From Achromobacter aloeverae (GTDB lineage: Bacteria > Pseudomonadota > Gammaproteobacteria > Burkholderiales > Burkholderiaceae_B), in assembly GCF_004121055.1 (NCBI RefSeq), contig NZ_PYAL01000008.1:372001-436000 (forward strand): a DNA stretch of 64,000 nucleotides. Direction: 5' to 3'. Numbering within the stretch: position 1 is the first letter of the stretch; every line of letters starts with the position of its first letter. The notes beneath the pieces were generated by a model that did no database searches, was not told the origin of the DNA, and was given only the letters and a program-made list of their open reading frames with translations. Below, one piece after another: positions 51,144 through 59,337 of this stretch. Position numbers and translations under genes: made by a program.

Positions 51144-52124
51144 ATGTCCACCGCCAGCAGCACCGGCATTCCCCTGCGCCCTTTCGAACTCGCCGTCCCC
51201 GACATCGATGTCGAGCGTGCCGGCAACACCGGCACGGAAGGCGTCTGGCATTTCGACTCCGGGCAGCCCGGTCCCACGGTCATGATCACCGCCCTGATAC
51301 ACGGCAACGAACTATGCGGCGCGTGGGCGTTGAAGGACGTGCTGGGGGCCGCCGTGCGCCCCCGCCGGGGAGCGCTGACGCTGGCGTTCTGCAACCTGGC
51401 CGCCTTCGACCGTTTCGACGCCGCGCTGTACACCGACTCCCGCTTCGTCGACGAGGACATGAACCGCGTCTGGTCGGACGACAAGCTGGCGGATGCCTCC
51501 ACGCAGGAACGGCGCCGCGCGGCGCAGCTCCTGCCCTGGGTCAGGAAGGCGGACTGGCTGCTGGACATTCATTCCATGAGCAATTCCACCGTGCCCCTGC
51601 AAATGTCGGGCGTGCGCCAGCACAATATCGATCTCGCGCTGGCGCTGGGCAATCCGGCCCACATCATCGCCGACGTGGGCCACGCCGCCGGAGTGCGGAT
51701 GCGCGACTACGGCCGCTTCGGCGCCGAGGAAGACAATGGCTCGCGCTCGCTGCTGATCGAGTGCGGCTTCCACGGCGCGCCGTCCGCGCGCCAGGTGGCC
51801 ATCGACCAGGTGGCGCGCTTCCTGGTGGCCTCGGGCATCGTCGAGGCCGCCGACCTGCCGGGCACGTGGTTCGCGCCGACCGCGCCCAGCCAGGAAGCCC
51901 TGCTGGTCACCCACGCCATCGCCGCCCAGAGCACGGACTTCCGCTTTTCGCAGCCGTGGAAGGGCCTGGAGAAACTGCCGCGCGCCGACACCGTCATCGC
52001 GTGGTCGGACGGCGAACCCGTCACCACGCCCTACGAGGATTGCGTATTGATCATGCCGGCGGTCAATGTGCGGCCCGGCGTGACGATGGTGCGGCTGGCG
52101 CGGCCGATCGCGCAGCGGGTCTGA
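51144..52124 (+). CDS. Succinylglutamate desuccinylase/aspartoacylase family zinc hydrolase
   Basis: This 326-residue protein belongs to the AstE/AspA branch of M14-type zinc enzymes. Metal ligands are seen as HGNELCGAW (HxxE) near residue 53 and the later His in DIHSMSNS; the substrate-binding part contains RFVDEDMNRVW, with DEDMNR matching the DxxNR family motif. GGAGG is six bases before the ATG. Family members remove acyl groups from N-acyl amino acids (N-acetylaspartate, N-succinylglutamate) or related amides. The C-terminal part (about 240-320) is a small beta domain ending with an ML-type tail. No arginine-degradation genes are adjacent, so the substrate is unassigned. Confidence 0.85.
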   Translation: MSTASSTGIPLRPFELAVPDIDVERAGNTGTEGVWHFDSGQPGPTVMITALIHGNELCGAWALKDVLGAAVRPRRGALTLAFCNLAAFDRFDAALYTDSRFVDEDMNRVWSDDKLADASTQERRRAAQLLPWVRKADWLLDIHSMSNSTVPLQMSGVRQHNIDLALALGNPAHIIADVGHAAGVRMRDYGRFGAEEDNGSRSLLIECGFHGAPSARQVAIDQVARFLVASGIVEAADLPGTWFAPTAPSQEALLVTHAIAAQSTDFRFSQPWKGLEKLPRADTVIAWSDGEPVTTPYEDCVLIMPAVNVRPGVTMVRLARPIAQRV

Positions 52125-52299
52125 CGCAGGGCGTCGCGCTGGCATGCAATAAACTGGAACGGTATCAGGCATATCGGAACGTATAGGCGCCCTTGGATAT
52201 TCCTGCCGCCCGGCCGTCCCAAGGTCAATGCGCCCCCTCACAAGGGGGCGGCAAGCAGCGTCGCTGCGCGGCCGGGAGCGCCTTTCTGGAGCGAATGCC

Positions 52300-52716
52300 A
52301 TGTCCAGCACCCTGCCTCTTTCCCAACCCGCGACCGCCGCCGCCCCGACCCTCCCCGACATCAACGATGCACGCGCGCGCGCGTCGGGCGCATACGACCG
52401 TCTTTGCGCGCTCCGTGATCCCAGCCTGCTTCATAGCGCGGAAGTGCACGGGTTCGCCAGCGACAAGAGCTTCGAGAAAGTCGAAAAGGTCGAAGCCACA
52501 ATGGAAGCGGTCAGCAGGCATATCACGGCGCAATGCAACATCCCCGCTGAACGCATCCAGCGCGTCACGCACCTGCAACCGCATGCCTATCCCTCCGCGC
52601 TGCACGACAAGGTGCTGGTGGATCTGCGCGACGTGAGACTGCCCAGCATGGCCCGCATCGCCATATATTCCCAGGCCGGATCGGCGTCCAGCAGCAAGGA
52701 TGGCGGGTTCGCCTGA
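52300..52716 (+). CDS. Uncharacterised 138-residue protein
   Basis: I do not recognise this protein. It starts MSSTLPLSQPATA, has a Pro/Ala-rich disordered front (about residues 1-30) and a folded-looking middle (FEKVEKVEATMEAVSRHI, helical) with CNIPAERIQRVTHLQPHAYPSAL and LVDLRDVRLPSMARIAIYSQ. No signal peptide, metal or catalytic motif is evident. It has good coding character (third-position GC-rich) and no similarity I can name to its neighbours. It lies 175 bases after the aspartoacylase-like gene, across a hairpin-rich gap with GCCCCCT/AGGGGGC, and has a 190-base gap to dppB. Confidence 0.6.
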   Translation: MSSTLPLSQPATAAAPTLPDINDARARASGAYDRLCALRDPSLLHSAEVHGFASDKSFEKVEKVEATMEAVSRHITAQCNIPAERIQRVTHLQPHAYPSALHDKVLVDLRDVRLPSMARIAIYSQAGSASSSKDGGFA

Positions 52717-52906
52717 GCGAACGCCGGGAGCGCGGCGCCTAGGTGTTTGCCCTAGTTTTTCGCGACCCGCCGCGCAAGCTTCCCTCGGCGCCACGCGCAG
52801 TGCCCTCGTAACAGGGCCGCGGCGCGCCGCCAGCCCCTGTTCATCGGGTTAAAGTATTGCCCGCGTCCCTTTTGGGCGCGCGCGAATACTGTTAGGGAAT
52901 CCCCGC

Positions 52907-53884
52907 GTGGCCTTGTTCATCCTGCGCAGGCTCTTGCAAAGCCTGTTCGTTCTACTCGCCGTTTCGGTCGTCGTTTTCTGTGCGGTCTACGCGGTGGGCG
53001 ACCCGATCGAGCTGCTGGTCAGCCCCGAAGCCAGCCCCGCCGACCGCCAGGCCATGATCATCCGCCTGGGCCTGGACTTGCCGCTCTGGCAGCAATACAC
53101 CCATTTCCTGTGGAATGCGCTGCACGGGGACCTGGGTAACTCCTTCGTCCAGGGCGTCCCCGCGCTGGACATGATCCTGCAACGCATGCCGGCCACGTTC
53201 GAGCTGGTGGCGGTAGCGATCGCCATGACCTGTCTGTTCGGCATTCCGCTGGGCCTGGTCGCGGGCCTGTATCGCGATACGCCGCTGGGCCGCACCATCA
53301 TGGGCACGTCGGTCCTCGGGTTCTCGCTGCCGAACTTCTGGCAAGGCATGATGCTGATCCTGATGTTCGCGGTCTGGCTGGGCTGGCTGCCCGCGTCCGG
53401 ACGCGGCGACACCGTGTCCGTGTTCGGCGTGCCATTCTCCTTCCTCACGCGCGACGGCTGGGCCCACATGATCATGCCGGCCATCAACCTGGCGCTGGCC
53501 AACGTCGCGCTGGTGCTGCGGATGACCGCGTCCGGGGTGGCCGAGGCGCAGAGCCAGGAATACGTCAAGTTCGCCCGCGCCAAGGGCGTACGGCCCGGCC
53601 GCATCGTCAGCCGCCATATCCTGAGCAACATCCTCATCCCGGTCGTCACGGTGATCGGCATGGAAATGGGCCACCTGATCGCCTATTCCACCATCACCGA
53701 GACCGTGTTCGCGTGGCCCGGCATGGGCAAGCTGCTGATCGACAGCGTCTACCAGCTGGATCGCCCGGTCGTCGTCGCCTACGTGATGTTCGTCACCTTG
53801 CTGTTCGTGGTCATCAACCTGATCGTCGACATTCTCTATGCCGTGCTCGATCCGCGCGTGCGCTTGCTGGCTCCCGCGAATTGA
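52907..53884 (+). CDS. dppB: Peptide ABC transporter permease DppB-like
   Basis: This 325-residue permease has six hydrophobic segments (the first FILRRLLQSLFVLLAVSVVVF at the start) and the DppB/OppB loop motif ARAKGVRPGRIVSRHILSN (EAA loop, about residues 220-240). The N-terminal FGDPIELLVSPE-like segment VGDPIELLVSPEA is family-typical. It begins with GTG behind TTAGGGAA. It is the first of four consecutive genes for a dipeptide/oligopeptide importer. The periplasmic binding protein DppA is not in the window, so the substrate range is unknown. It would partner with dppC for the membrane channel. Confidence 0.92.
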   Translation: MALFILRRLLQSLFVLLAVSVVVFCAVYAVGDPIELLVSPEASPADRQAMIIRLGLDLPLWQQYTHFLWNALHGDLGNSFVQGVPALDMILQRMPATFELVAVAIAMTCLFGIPLGLVAGLYRDTPLGRTIMGTSVLGFSLPNFWQGMMLILMFAVWLGWLPASGRGDTVSVFGVPFSFLTRDGWAHMIMPAINLALANVALVLRMTASGVAEAQSQEYVKFARAKGVRPGRIVSRHILSNILIPVVTVIGMEMGHLIAYSTITETVFAWPGMGKLLIDSVYQLDRPVVVAYVMFVTLLFVVINLIVDILYAVLDPRVRLLAPAN

Positions 53885-53913
53885 ACCCCAGGCCCCAGAC
53901 CACCCCTACCGCC

Positions 53914-54831
53914 ATGTCCACTCCCGATCACTCCGGCCGCACCCGCACCGTGCCTCCCCTGGCGGAGACGCCGCGACGCGCGGCCATCCTCAAGAAGCTC
54001 CATGCCGTGCCCACGGCGCGCGGCACCCTGCTGATCCTGCTGGTGCTGGCGGTGGTCATCCTGCTGGCGCCGCATTTCGCGCCGCAGAACCCCTACGACC
54101 TCGCCAACCTGAACCTGCTCGATGGCCGCCAGCCGCCCCGCTCGGCCTCGATGGACGGCCATATGTATTGGCTCGGCACCGATGACCAGGGCCGCGACAT
54201 GCTCAGCGCCATCCTGTACGGCCTGCGCATCAGCCTGATGGTGGGCCTGAGCGCCGTGGCGCTGGCAACGGCGATAGGCAGCCTGGTGGGCCTGGTGGCC
54301 GCCTACGCCGGCGGCCTGCTCGACGCGGTGCTGATGCGCGTGGTCGATTTCGTGCTCGGCTTTCCCTCCATCCTGGTGGCGCTGGTCTTGCTGGCCGTGA
54401 TGGGCCGCGGCGTCGACAAGGTCATCCTGGCGCTGGTGCTGGTGCAGTGGGCCCACTACGCGCGCATCATGCGGGGCCGCGCCTTGCAGGAACGGCGCAA
54501 GGAATACGTCGAAGCGGCCATCAACCTGGGCTTCCCCGCCTGGCGCATCATCCTCTTTCACCTGATGCCCAACTGCATCGGCCCCGTGATGGTGTACGCC
54601 ACCGTGCAAATCGCCAACGCCATCGCGCTGGAAGCCACGCTGTCCTTCCTCGGCGTGGGCGTGCCCATCACCGAGCCCTCCCTGGGCCTGCTGATCGCCA
54701 ATGGTTTCCAATACCTGCTGTCCGGCGACTACTGGATCAGCCTGTTCCCCGGCATCGCACTGCTGCTGCTGATCCTGACCATCAATATTCTGGGCGACCG
54801 TCTGCGCGCCAGCCTGGATCCGCGACGATGA
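53914..54831 (+). CDS. dppC: Peptide ABC transporter permease DppC-like
   Basis: This 305-residue permease starts at MSTPDHSGRTRT; the frame upstream is not coding. It has about six hydrophobic segments, the DppC hallmark HWLGTDDQGRDMLSAILYG (seen as YWLGTDDQGRDML) near residue 95 and the EAA loop EAAINLGFPAWRIILFHLMPN (in part EAAINLGFPAWRII) near residue 215. It pairs with DppB, and its stop overlaps the dppD start (ATGA), showing translational coupling. Located in the inner membrane. Confidence 0.93.
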   Translation: MSTPDHSGRTRTVPPLAETPRRAAILKKLHAVPTARGTLLILLVLAVVILLAPHFAPQNPYDLANLNLLDGRQPPRSASMDGHMYWLGTDDQGRDMLSAILYGLRISLMVGLSAVALATAIGSLVGLVAAYAGGLLDAVLMRVVDFVLGFPSILVALVLLAVMGRGVDKVILALVLVQWAHYARIMRGRALQERRKEYVEAAINLGFPAWRIILFHLMPNCIGPVMVYATVQIANAIALEATLSFLGVGVPITEPSLGLLIANGFQYLLSGDYWISLFPGIALLLLILTINILGDRLRASLDPRR

Positions 54832-55829
54832 GCGACATTATTCTCGACGTGCGCAACCTGCGCACCGCATTCCATACCACCGCCGGCGCCTGGCCGGCCG
54901 TCGACGGCGTCAACCTGACGCTGCGCCGTGGCGAAATCCTCGGCCTGGTCGGCGAATCCGGCTCCGGCAAATCGGTCACCGGTTTTTCCCTGCTGGGCCT
55001 GATCGACCCGCCGGGCGAAGTTGTCGAAGGCGAGGTCAAGTTCCAGGGCAAGGACCTGCGCAAGCTGGACGAAGAAGGCATGCGCCGCCTGCGCGGCAAC
55101 CGCATCGCCATGATTTTCCAGGACCCGCTGATGACGCTGAATCCCGTGCTGCGGGTAGGCGAACAGATGGCCGAAGCCATCCTCACCCATGAAAACGTCA
55201 GCCGCGCCGAAGCCATGGCGCGCTGCCGCGACGCGTTGGCGATGGTGGGCATCCCTTCGCCCGAGTCGCGCCTGCGCAGCTACCCGCACGAGTTTTCCGG
55301 AGGCATGCGGCAGCGCGTGGCGATCGCCATCGCCATGTTGAACAATCCGGACCTGATCATCGCGGACGAGCCGACCACGGCGCTGGACGTGACCATCCAG
55401 GGGCAGATCCTTTACCGCATGCAGGAGATTTGCCGCAACAACAATACCGCGCTGATCTGGATCACCCATGACCTGGGCGTGGTGGCCGAACTGGCCGATC
55501 GCGTGGCCGTGATGTATGCCGGCCGCATCGTCGAGACCGGCCCCGTGGAAGACGTGCTGGCAGCGCCGCGCCATCCCTATACGCAAGGCCTGTTGCGCTC
55601 GATGCCGGGCACGGCCACGCCGGGCGGACGCCTGCAGCAGATCAATGGCATGGCGCCCACGCTGTCGGCAAGACCGTCGGGCTGTCCCTTCCGGCCACGC
55701 TGTCCGAACGCCATCACCCGGTGCACGGAGACCTTCCCCGGCGTGACCAACGAGGGCAAGCGCAGCTTCCATTGCCATGCGCCGGTGCAACGCGCCGCCC
55801 AGAAGACGGCGGCGGGGGTGTCGGAATGA
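54828..55829 (+). CDS. dppD: Peptide ABC transporter ATP-binding protein DppD-like
   Basis: This 333-residue ATPase carries Walker A GESGSGKS (about residues 40-47), the signature [16 protein letters not shown], Walker [13 protein letters not shown] and the switch His in ITHDLGVV, plus the C-terminal oligopeptide-transporter domain ending in a three-cysteine motif ([14 protein letters not shown]) that in homologues may bind an iron-sulfur cluster. It overlaps both dppC and dppF by ATGA, so the four proteins are made stoichiometrically from one mRNA. Cytoplasmic face of the inner membrane. Confidence 0.95.
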   Translation: MSDIILDVRNLRTAFHTTAGAWPAVDGVNLTLRRGEILGLVGESGSGKSVTGFSLLGLIDPPGEVVEGEVKFQGKDLRKLDEEGMRRLRGNRIAMIFQDPLMTLNPVLRVGEQMAEAILTHENVSRAEAMARCRDALAMVGIPSPESRLRSYPHEFSGGMRQRVAIAIAMLNNPDLIIADEPTTALDVTIQGQILYRMQEICRNNNTALIWITHDLGVVAELADRVAVMYAGRIVETGPVEDVLAAPRHPYTQGLLRSMPGTATPGGRLQQINGMAPTLSARPSGCPFRPRCPNAITRCTETFPGVTNEGKRSFHCHAPVQRAAQKTAAGVSE

Positions 55830-56920
55830 ACGTGCAGGATACCGACATGAAAATGGACCAGGCACAGGCGCGCGCCGCCACGCCCGATACGAGTCCCGCG
55901 GACGCATCCACACGGGCCCCGGCCGAGCCAGTCATCGAACTGGACAACGTCCACAAGCGCTTCGAACAGCGCCCCGATCTCGCGCAGCGCTTGTTGGCGC
56001 TGGCCGGCAGGCCACTGGACCGCCGCACGGTGCACGCGGTCAACGGGGTAAGCCTGTCGATCGCGCGCGGCGAAGTCGTGGGCCTGGTCGGTGAATCCGG
56101 CTGCGGCAAGTCGACCCTGGGCCGCGTGGTGGCCGGCCTGTATCGCCAGACCGAAGGGGAGTTGCGCTACCAGGGCCGACCGGTGACGGAACTGCGCGGC
56201 CGCGACCGCCTGGACTACGTCCTGGGCGTGCAAATGGTGTTCCAGGACCCTCAGGCCTCGTTGAACCCGCGCCAGCGCCTGAAGCAGATCCTCGGCGAAT
56301 CGCTGAAGGTGCACAAGCTGGCGACCGCCGGGGAAATCCCAGCGCGCGTGGACAGCGCCCTGGCCGCGGTGGGACTGGACCGCGAATATCGCGACCGCCT
56401 GCCGCACCAGATTTCGGGAGGCCAGCGCCAGCGCATCGGCATCGCCCGCGCGCTGATGGTGTCGCCGTCCTTCCTGGTCTGCGACGAACCGGTGGCGGCG
56501 CTGGACGTGTCCATCCAGGCCCAGGTGATCAACCTGTTCATGGACCTGCGCGAACAGCGCGACCTGACGTATCTGTTCATCAGCCACGATCTTGGCGTGG
56601 TGCGGCACATTTCGGACCGGGTCGCCATCATGTACCTGGGCAAGATCGTGGAAATTTCCACCGCCGTGGAAATCTTCGCCCGCGCCAACCACCCGTACAC
56701 CCAGGCCTTGCTCGCCGAAGTGCCTGACGTGGCGCGGCGCGGACGCAAGTTCACCCCGATCAAGGGGGAGATTCCCTCGCCGCTGGCGCCGCCGCCGGGT
56801 TGCGCCTTCAATCCGCGCTGCCCTCACGCCATGCCACGCTGCCGCGAGCAGGCGCCGCCGCTCAAGGAAATCGCGCCCGGCCACTGGTCGGCATGCCACT
56901 TGAATGAGGTGGCCGGTTGA
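55826..56920 (+). CDS. dppF: Peptide ABC transporter ATP-binding protein DppF-like
   Basis: This 364-residue ATPase has an N-terminal low-complexity leader (about 30 residues, DTDMKMDQAQARAATPD), then Walker A GESGCGKST (about residue 90-98), signature ISGGQRQRIGIARALM, Walker B LVCDEPVAALD and ISHDLGVVRHI. The C-terminal domain includes a Cys motif CAFNPRCPHAMPRC. It starts four bases inside dppD and forms the second ATPase of the importer. An 11-bp tandem array lies between its stop and the next gene, an alpha/beta hydrolase. Confidence 0.95.
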   Translation: MNVQDTDMKMDQAQARAATPDTSPADASTRAPAEPVIELDNVHKRFEQRPDLAQRLLALAGRPLDRRTVHAVNGVSLSIARGEVVGLVGESGCGKSTLGRVVAGLYRQTEGELRYQGRPVTELRGRDRLDYVLGVQMVFQDPQASLNPRQRLKQILGESLKVHKLATAGEIPARVDSALAAVGLDREYRDRLPHQISGGQRQRIGIARALMVSPSFLVCDEPVAALDVSIQAQVINLFMDLREQRDLTYLFISHDLGVVRHISDRVAIMYLGKIVEISTAVEIFARANHPYTQALLAEVPDVARRGRKFTPIKGEIPSPLAPPPGCAFNPRCPHAMPRCREQAPPLKEIAPGHWSACHLNEVAG

Positions 56921-56941
56921 CGCCGCGCGGGAACGCGCGAC

Positions 56942-57007
56942 TGAACAGCCAATGAACAGCCAATGAACAGCCAATGAACAGCCTCTGTACAGCCACCGGG
57001 CAGTCAC
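56942..57007. repeat. 11-bp tandem array downstream of dppF
   Basis: TGAACAGCCAA is repeated three times exactly (56942, 56953, 56964), followed by TGAACAGCCTC, TGTACAGCCAC and CGGGCAGTCAC, so six units of falling similarity. As 11 is not a multiple of three, each reading frame meets a TGA within the array. It lies in a 159-base gap between dppF and a hydrolase gene. Confidence 0.92.
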
Positions 57008-57079
57008 CGAATACAGCCTGAACAACGATCGAGCCGAACACGCATGGGGCGCCGCCCCGCTACTGACCGAGATGCCATC

Positions 57080-57982
57080 ATGTCCGCGCCATCCAATAAC
57101 GTCGAACGCCTTGTCCTTGAACTGAACCACGCGGGGCGCAACGCCATCGCCTACCTGGACGAGGACCGCAACAGCGACCGCCCCTTCACGCTGCAGACCT
57201 ACCGTCCCTATGGCTACACGCCGGACCGCCCGGTCGTCATCGTGCAGCACGGCGTGCTGCGCAATGGCGACGACTACCGCGATTTCTGGATTCCCGCCGC
57301 CGACAAGCACAAGCTGCTGATCGTCGCGCCGACGTTCTCCAACGAGATCTGGCCGGGCGTCGAAAGCTATAACAACGGCCGCGTCTACTCGGCCGGGGGC
57401 AACGTGCGGCCGGTGTCCGGCTGGACCTACGTGCTGCCGCAGCGCGTCTTCGCCGACCTGCGCGAGGCCGAGATCACCACGACCGAGCAGGCTTACCTGT
57501 TCGGCCACTCCGCGGGTGGGCAATTCGTCCATCGCCTCATGTCCAGTCAATCGCACGCGCCCTACAAAGCGGTCGCGGCCGGCAATCCGGGCTGGTACAC
57601 GCTGCCGACGTTCGATCACCCCTACCCCGAGGGACTGGACGGCGTGGGCCTGACCGAGGACCATCTGGTGCGCCTGCTGGCCTATCCGCTGACCTTGCTG
57701 GCTGGCGACCAGGATATCGCCACCAGCGACCCCAACCTGCCATCCGAACCCGCGGCCATGCGCCAGGGGCCACATCGCTACGCGCGCGCCCACCACTATT
57801 TCGAAAGCGGTCGCCGCGAAGCCGAGCGGCGCGGCGTGCCGTTCAATTGGCAACTGATTTCCGTGCCGGGCATCGGTCATGACGGCAAGGCCATGTCCGC
57901 CGTCTGCGCCAGCCTGTGGTTCGACGGCGGCATGCCCGACGACGCCACGATGGCGGCACTGGCCGGCAAGACCGTGGCGTAA
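57080..57982 (+). CDS. Alpha/beta hydrolase (PHB depolymerase/esterase-like fold)
   Basis: This 300-residue serine hydrolase starts at MSAPSNNVERLVL. The nucleophile elbow GHSAGGQ (Ser about residue 145) occurs in YLFGHSAGGQFVHRL, and the oxyanion-side text VVIVQHGVLRNGDDYRDFW is near residue 50. The general-base His is probably in GIGHDGKAM near residue 270, with an acid in AGDQDIA. No signal peptide is present. It follows the peptide transporter genes in the same direction and precedes an M20 peptidase, so it may hydrolyse an ester or amide in the imported compound. The exact family (lysophospholipase-, esterase- or depolymerase-like) cannot be fixed. Confidence 0.82.
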   Translation: MSAPSNNVERLVLELNHAGRNAIAYLDEDRNSDRPFTLQTYRPYGYTPDRPVVIVQHGVLRNGDDYRDFWIPAADKHKLLIVAPTFSNEIWPGVESYNNGRVYSAGGNVRPVSGWTYVLPQRVFADLREAEITTTEQAYLFGHSAGGQFVHRLMSSQSHAPYKAVAAGNPGWYTLPTFDHPYPEGLDGVGLTEDHLVRLLAYPLTLLAGDQDIATSDPNLPSEPAAMRQGPHRYARAHHYFESGRREAERRGVPFNWQLISVPGIGHDGKAMSAVCASLWFDGGMPDDATMAALAGKTVA

Positions 57983-58067
57983 GGCCGTCCACCCGGCGAC
58001 CGGCATACGAGAACCCGCCCCCTACCTGCCTCCACCCGCATCCTAACGAACGCACAAGGAATTCCCC

Positions 58068-59216
58068 ATGTCCGCCCTGCCTACCTCTTCCGACCTGCCC
58101 GACGCCGCCGCGCTGGCGGCGGGCATCCGCACCTGGATCGAATGCGAGTCGCCGTCGAACTCCCCCGCCGGTGTCGCCGCCATGGCCGCCCTGGTGGAAA
58201 AGCAGGCGCGCGCCGCCGGCCTGACCACCCAGCTGAGCGCACTGGGCGACACCACCGGCCCGCTGCTGTACGTGACCAACCGGGCGCAGGGCGATACGCG
58301 GCCCGGCATCCTGGTGCTGGCCCACCTGGACACGGTGCATCCGGTCGGCACCCTGGACGAGAACCCCTGCCGCATCGAGGGCGACAAGCTCTATGGACCG
58401 GGCAGCTATGACATGAAGGGCGGCATCTACCTGGCGCTCACGGCGCTGGCCACGCTGGCCAAGCCGGGCGCGACCCGCCTGCCCATCGACTTCGTGATGG
58501 TGCCCGACGAGGAAACCGGCAGCCATGCGTCGCGGCCTTCCATCGAATCGTATGCGCGCAATGCCCGCTACGGGCTGGTGTGCGAGCCGGCGCGGCCCAA
58601 TGGCGGCAAGTGCGTGACCGCGCGCAAGGGCACCGGCATGCTGCGCCTGCAGGTCAAGGGCCGTCCGTCGCACGCCGGCATGCAGCATGAAAAAGGCCGC
58701 AGCGCGATCCGCGAAATGGCGCACCAGGTGCTGGCGTTGGAGGCGATGACCGACTACGAACGTGGCGTCACGGTCAGCGTCGGCACCATCAATGGCGGCA
58801 CCGTCACCAATACGGTCCCGGCCTTGTGCAATTGCGTGGTGGATTTCCGCGTACCGGACATGGAAGCCGCGGAAGATACGCTGACGCGCATGCGCGGGTT
58901 GAAAGCGGTGGGGCCGGATGTGTCGCTGGACATCGATGTCGAGCTGAACCGTCCGCCCATGGTCAAGTCCGAGGCCACGACGCAACTGCTGGGCAAGGCG
59001 CGCCTGTTCGCCACGGCGGCGGGCTTCCAGCTGGACGACGCGCCGATGACGGGGGGCGGCAGCGATGCCAACTTTACGTCCGCCATGGGCGTGCCCACGC
59101 TGGATGGCCTGGGCGCCGATGGCGACGGCGCGCATACGCTGAATGAGTACATCCTGGTCAGCACGCTGGCGGCCCGCGCCCATTTCTGGCAACTGCTCCT
59201 GCGCGACCTGGAGTAG
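58068..59216 (+). CDS. M20 family metallopeptidase (ArgE/DapE/CPG2 type)
   Basis: This 382-residue enzyme has the two-zinc site of M20 peptidases: His in VLAHLDTVHP (about residue 87), Asp in GPGSYDMKGG, the Glu pair in VPDEETGSHASRP, and the C-terminal His in DGDGAHTLNEYI. A dimerisation domain lies between (about 180-290: KGTGMLRLQVKGRPSHAG, short as VKGRPSHAG). The family hydrolyses amide bonds of acyl amino acids or dipeptides (carboxypeptidase G2, ArgE, DapE). AAGGAA precedes the ATG. It is the last gene of the dpp-linked cassette. Cytoplasmic (no signal seen). Substrate probably a short peptide or acyl amino acid delivered by the importer. Confidence 0.92.
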   Translation: MSALPTSSDLPDAAALAAGIRTWIECESPSNSPAGVAAMAALVEKQARAAGLTTQLSALGDTTGPLLYVTNRAQGDTRPGILVLAHLDTVHPVGTLDENPCRIEGDKLYGPGSYDMKGGIYLALTALATLAKPGATRLPIDFVMVPDEETGSHASRPSIESYARNARYGLVCEPARPNGGKCVTARKGTGMLRLQVKGRPSHAGMQHEKGRSAIREMAHQVLALEAMTDYERGVTVSVGTINGGTVTNTVPALCNCVVDFRVPDMEAAEDTLTRMRGLKAVGPDVSLDIDVELNRPPMVKSEATTQLLGKARLFATAAGFQLDDAPMTGGGSDANFTSAMGVPTLDGLGADGDGAHTLNEYILVSTLAARAHFWQLLLRDLE

Positions 59217-59217
59217 G

Positions 59218-59296
59218 GCCCCCCCTACCCGCTTACGCGGGCCCCCCGGGGGGGCGAAACCAGCGGACCGGGAGACCCGGATCCGCGGTTCCCCGA
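59218..59296 (+). repeat. Dispersed intergenic palindromic element, copy C
   Basis: This is the third copy, starting right after the stop of the M20 gene. The first stem is CCCGC-TTAC-GCGGG rather than CCGCGC-GGA-GCGCGG, so both arms changed together. The last stem GCGGA-CCGGG-AGA-CCCGG-A-TCCGC is as in the other copies. It lies at the same place relative to a gene end as copy A (thiC). Confidence 0.85.
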
Positions 59297-59337
59297 TCAG
59301 GAAGACCTTTGCACGGCACAGGTCTTATTGCTGCGGG

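Noticed and set aside
56942-57007. Plasmid-type iterons
   Set aside because: There is no Rep initiator gene nearby and the unit lacks typical iteron bases; it is within an ordinary operon.
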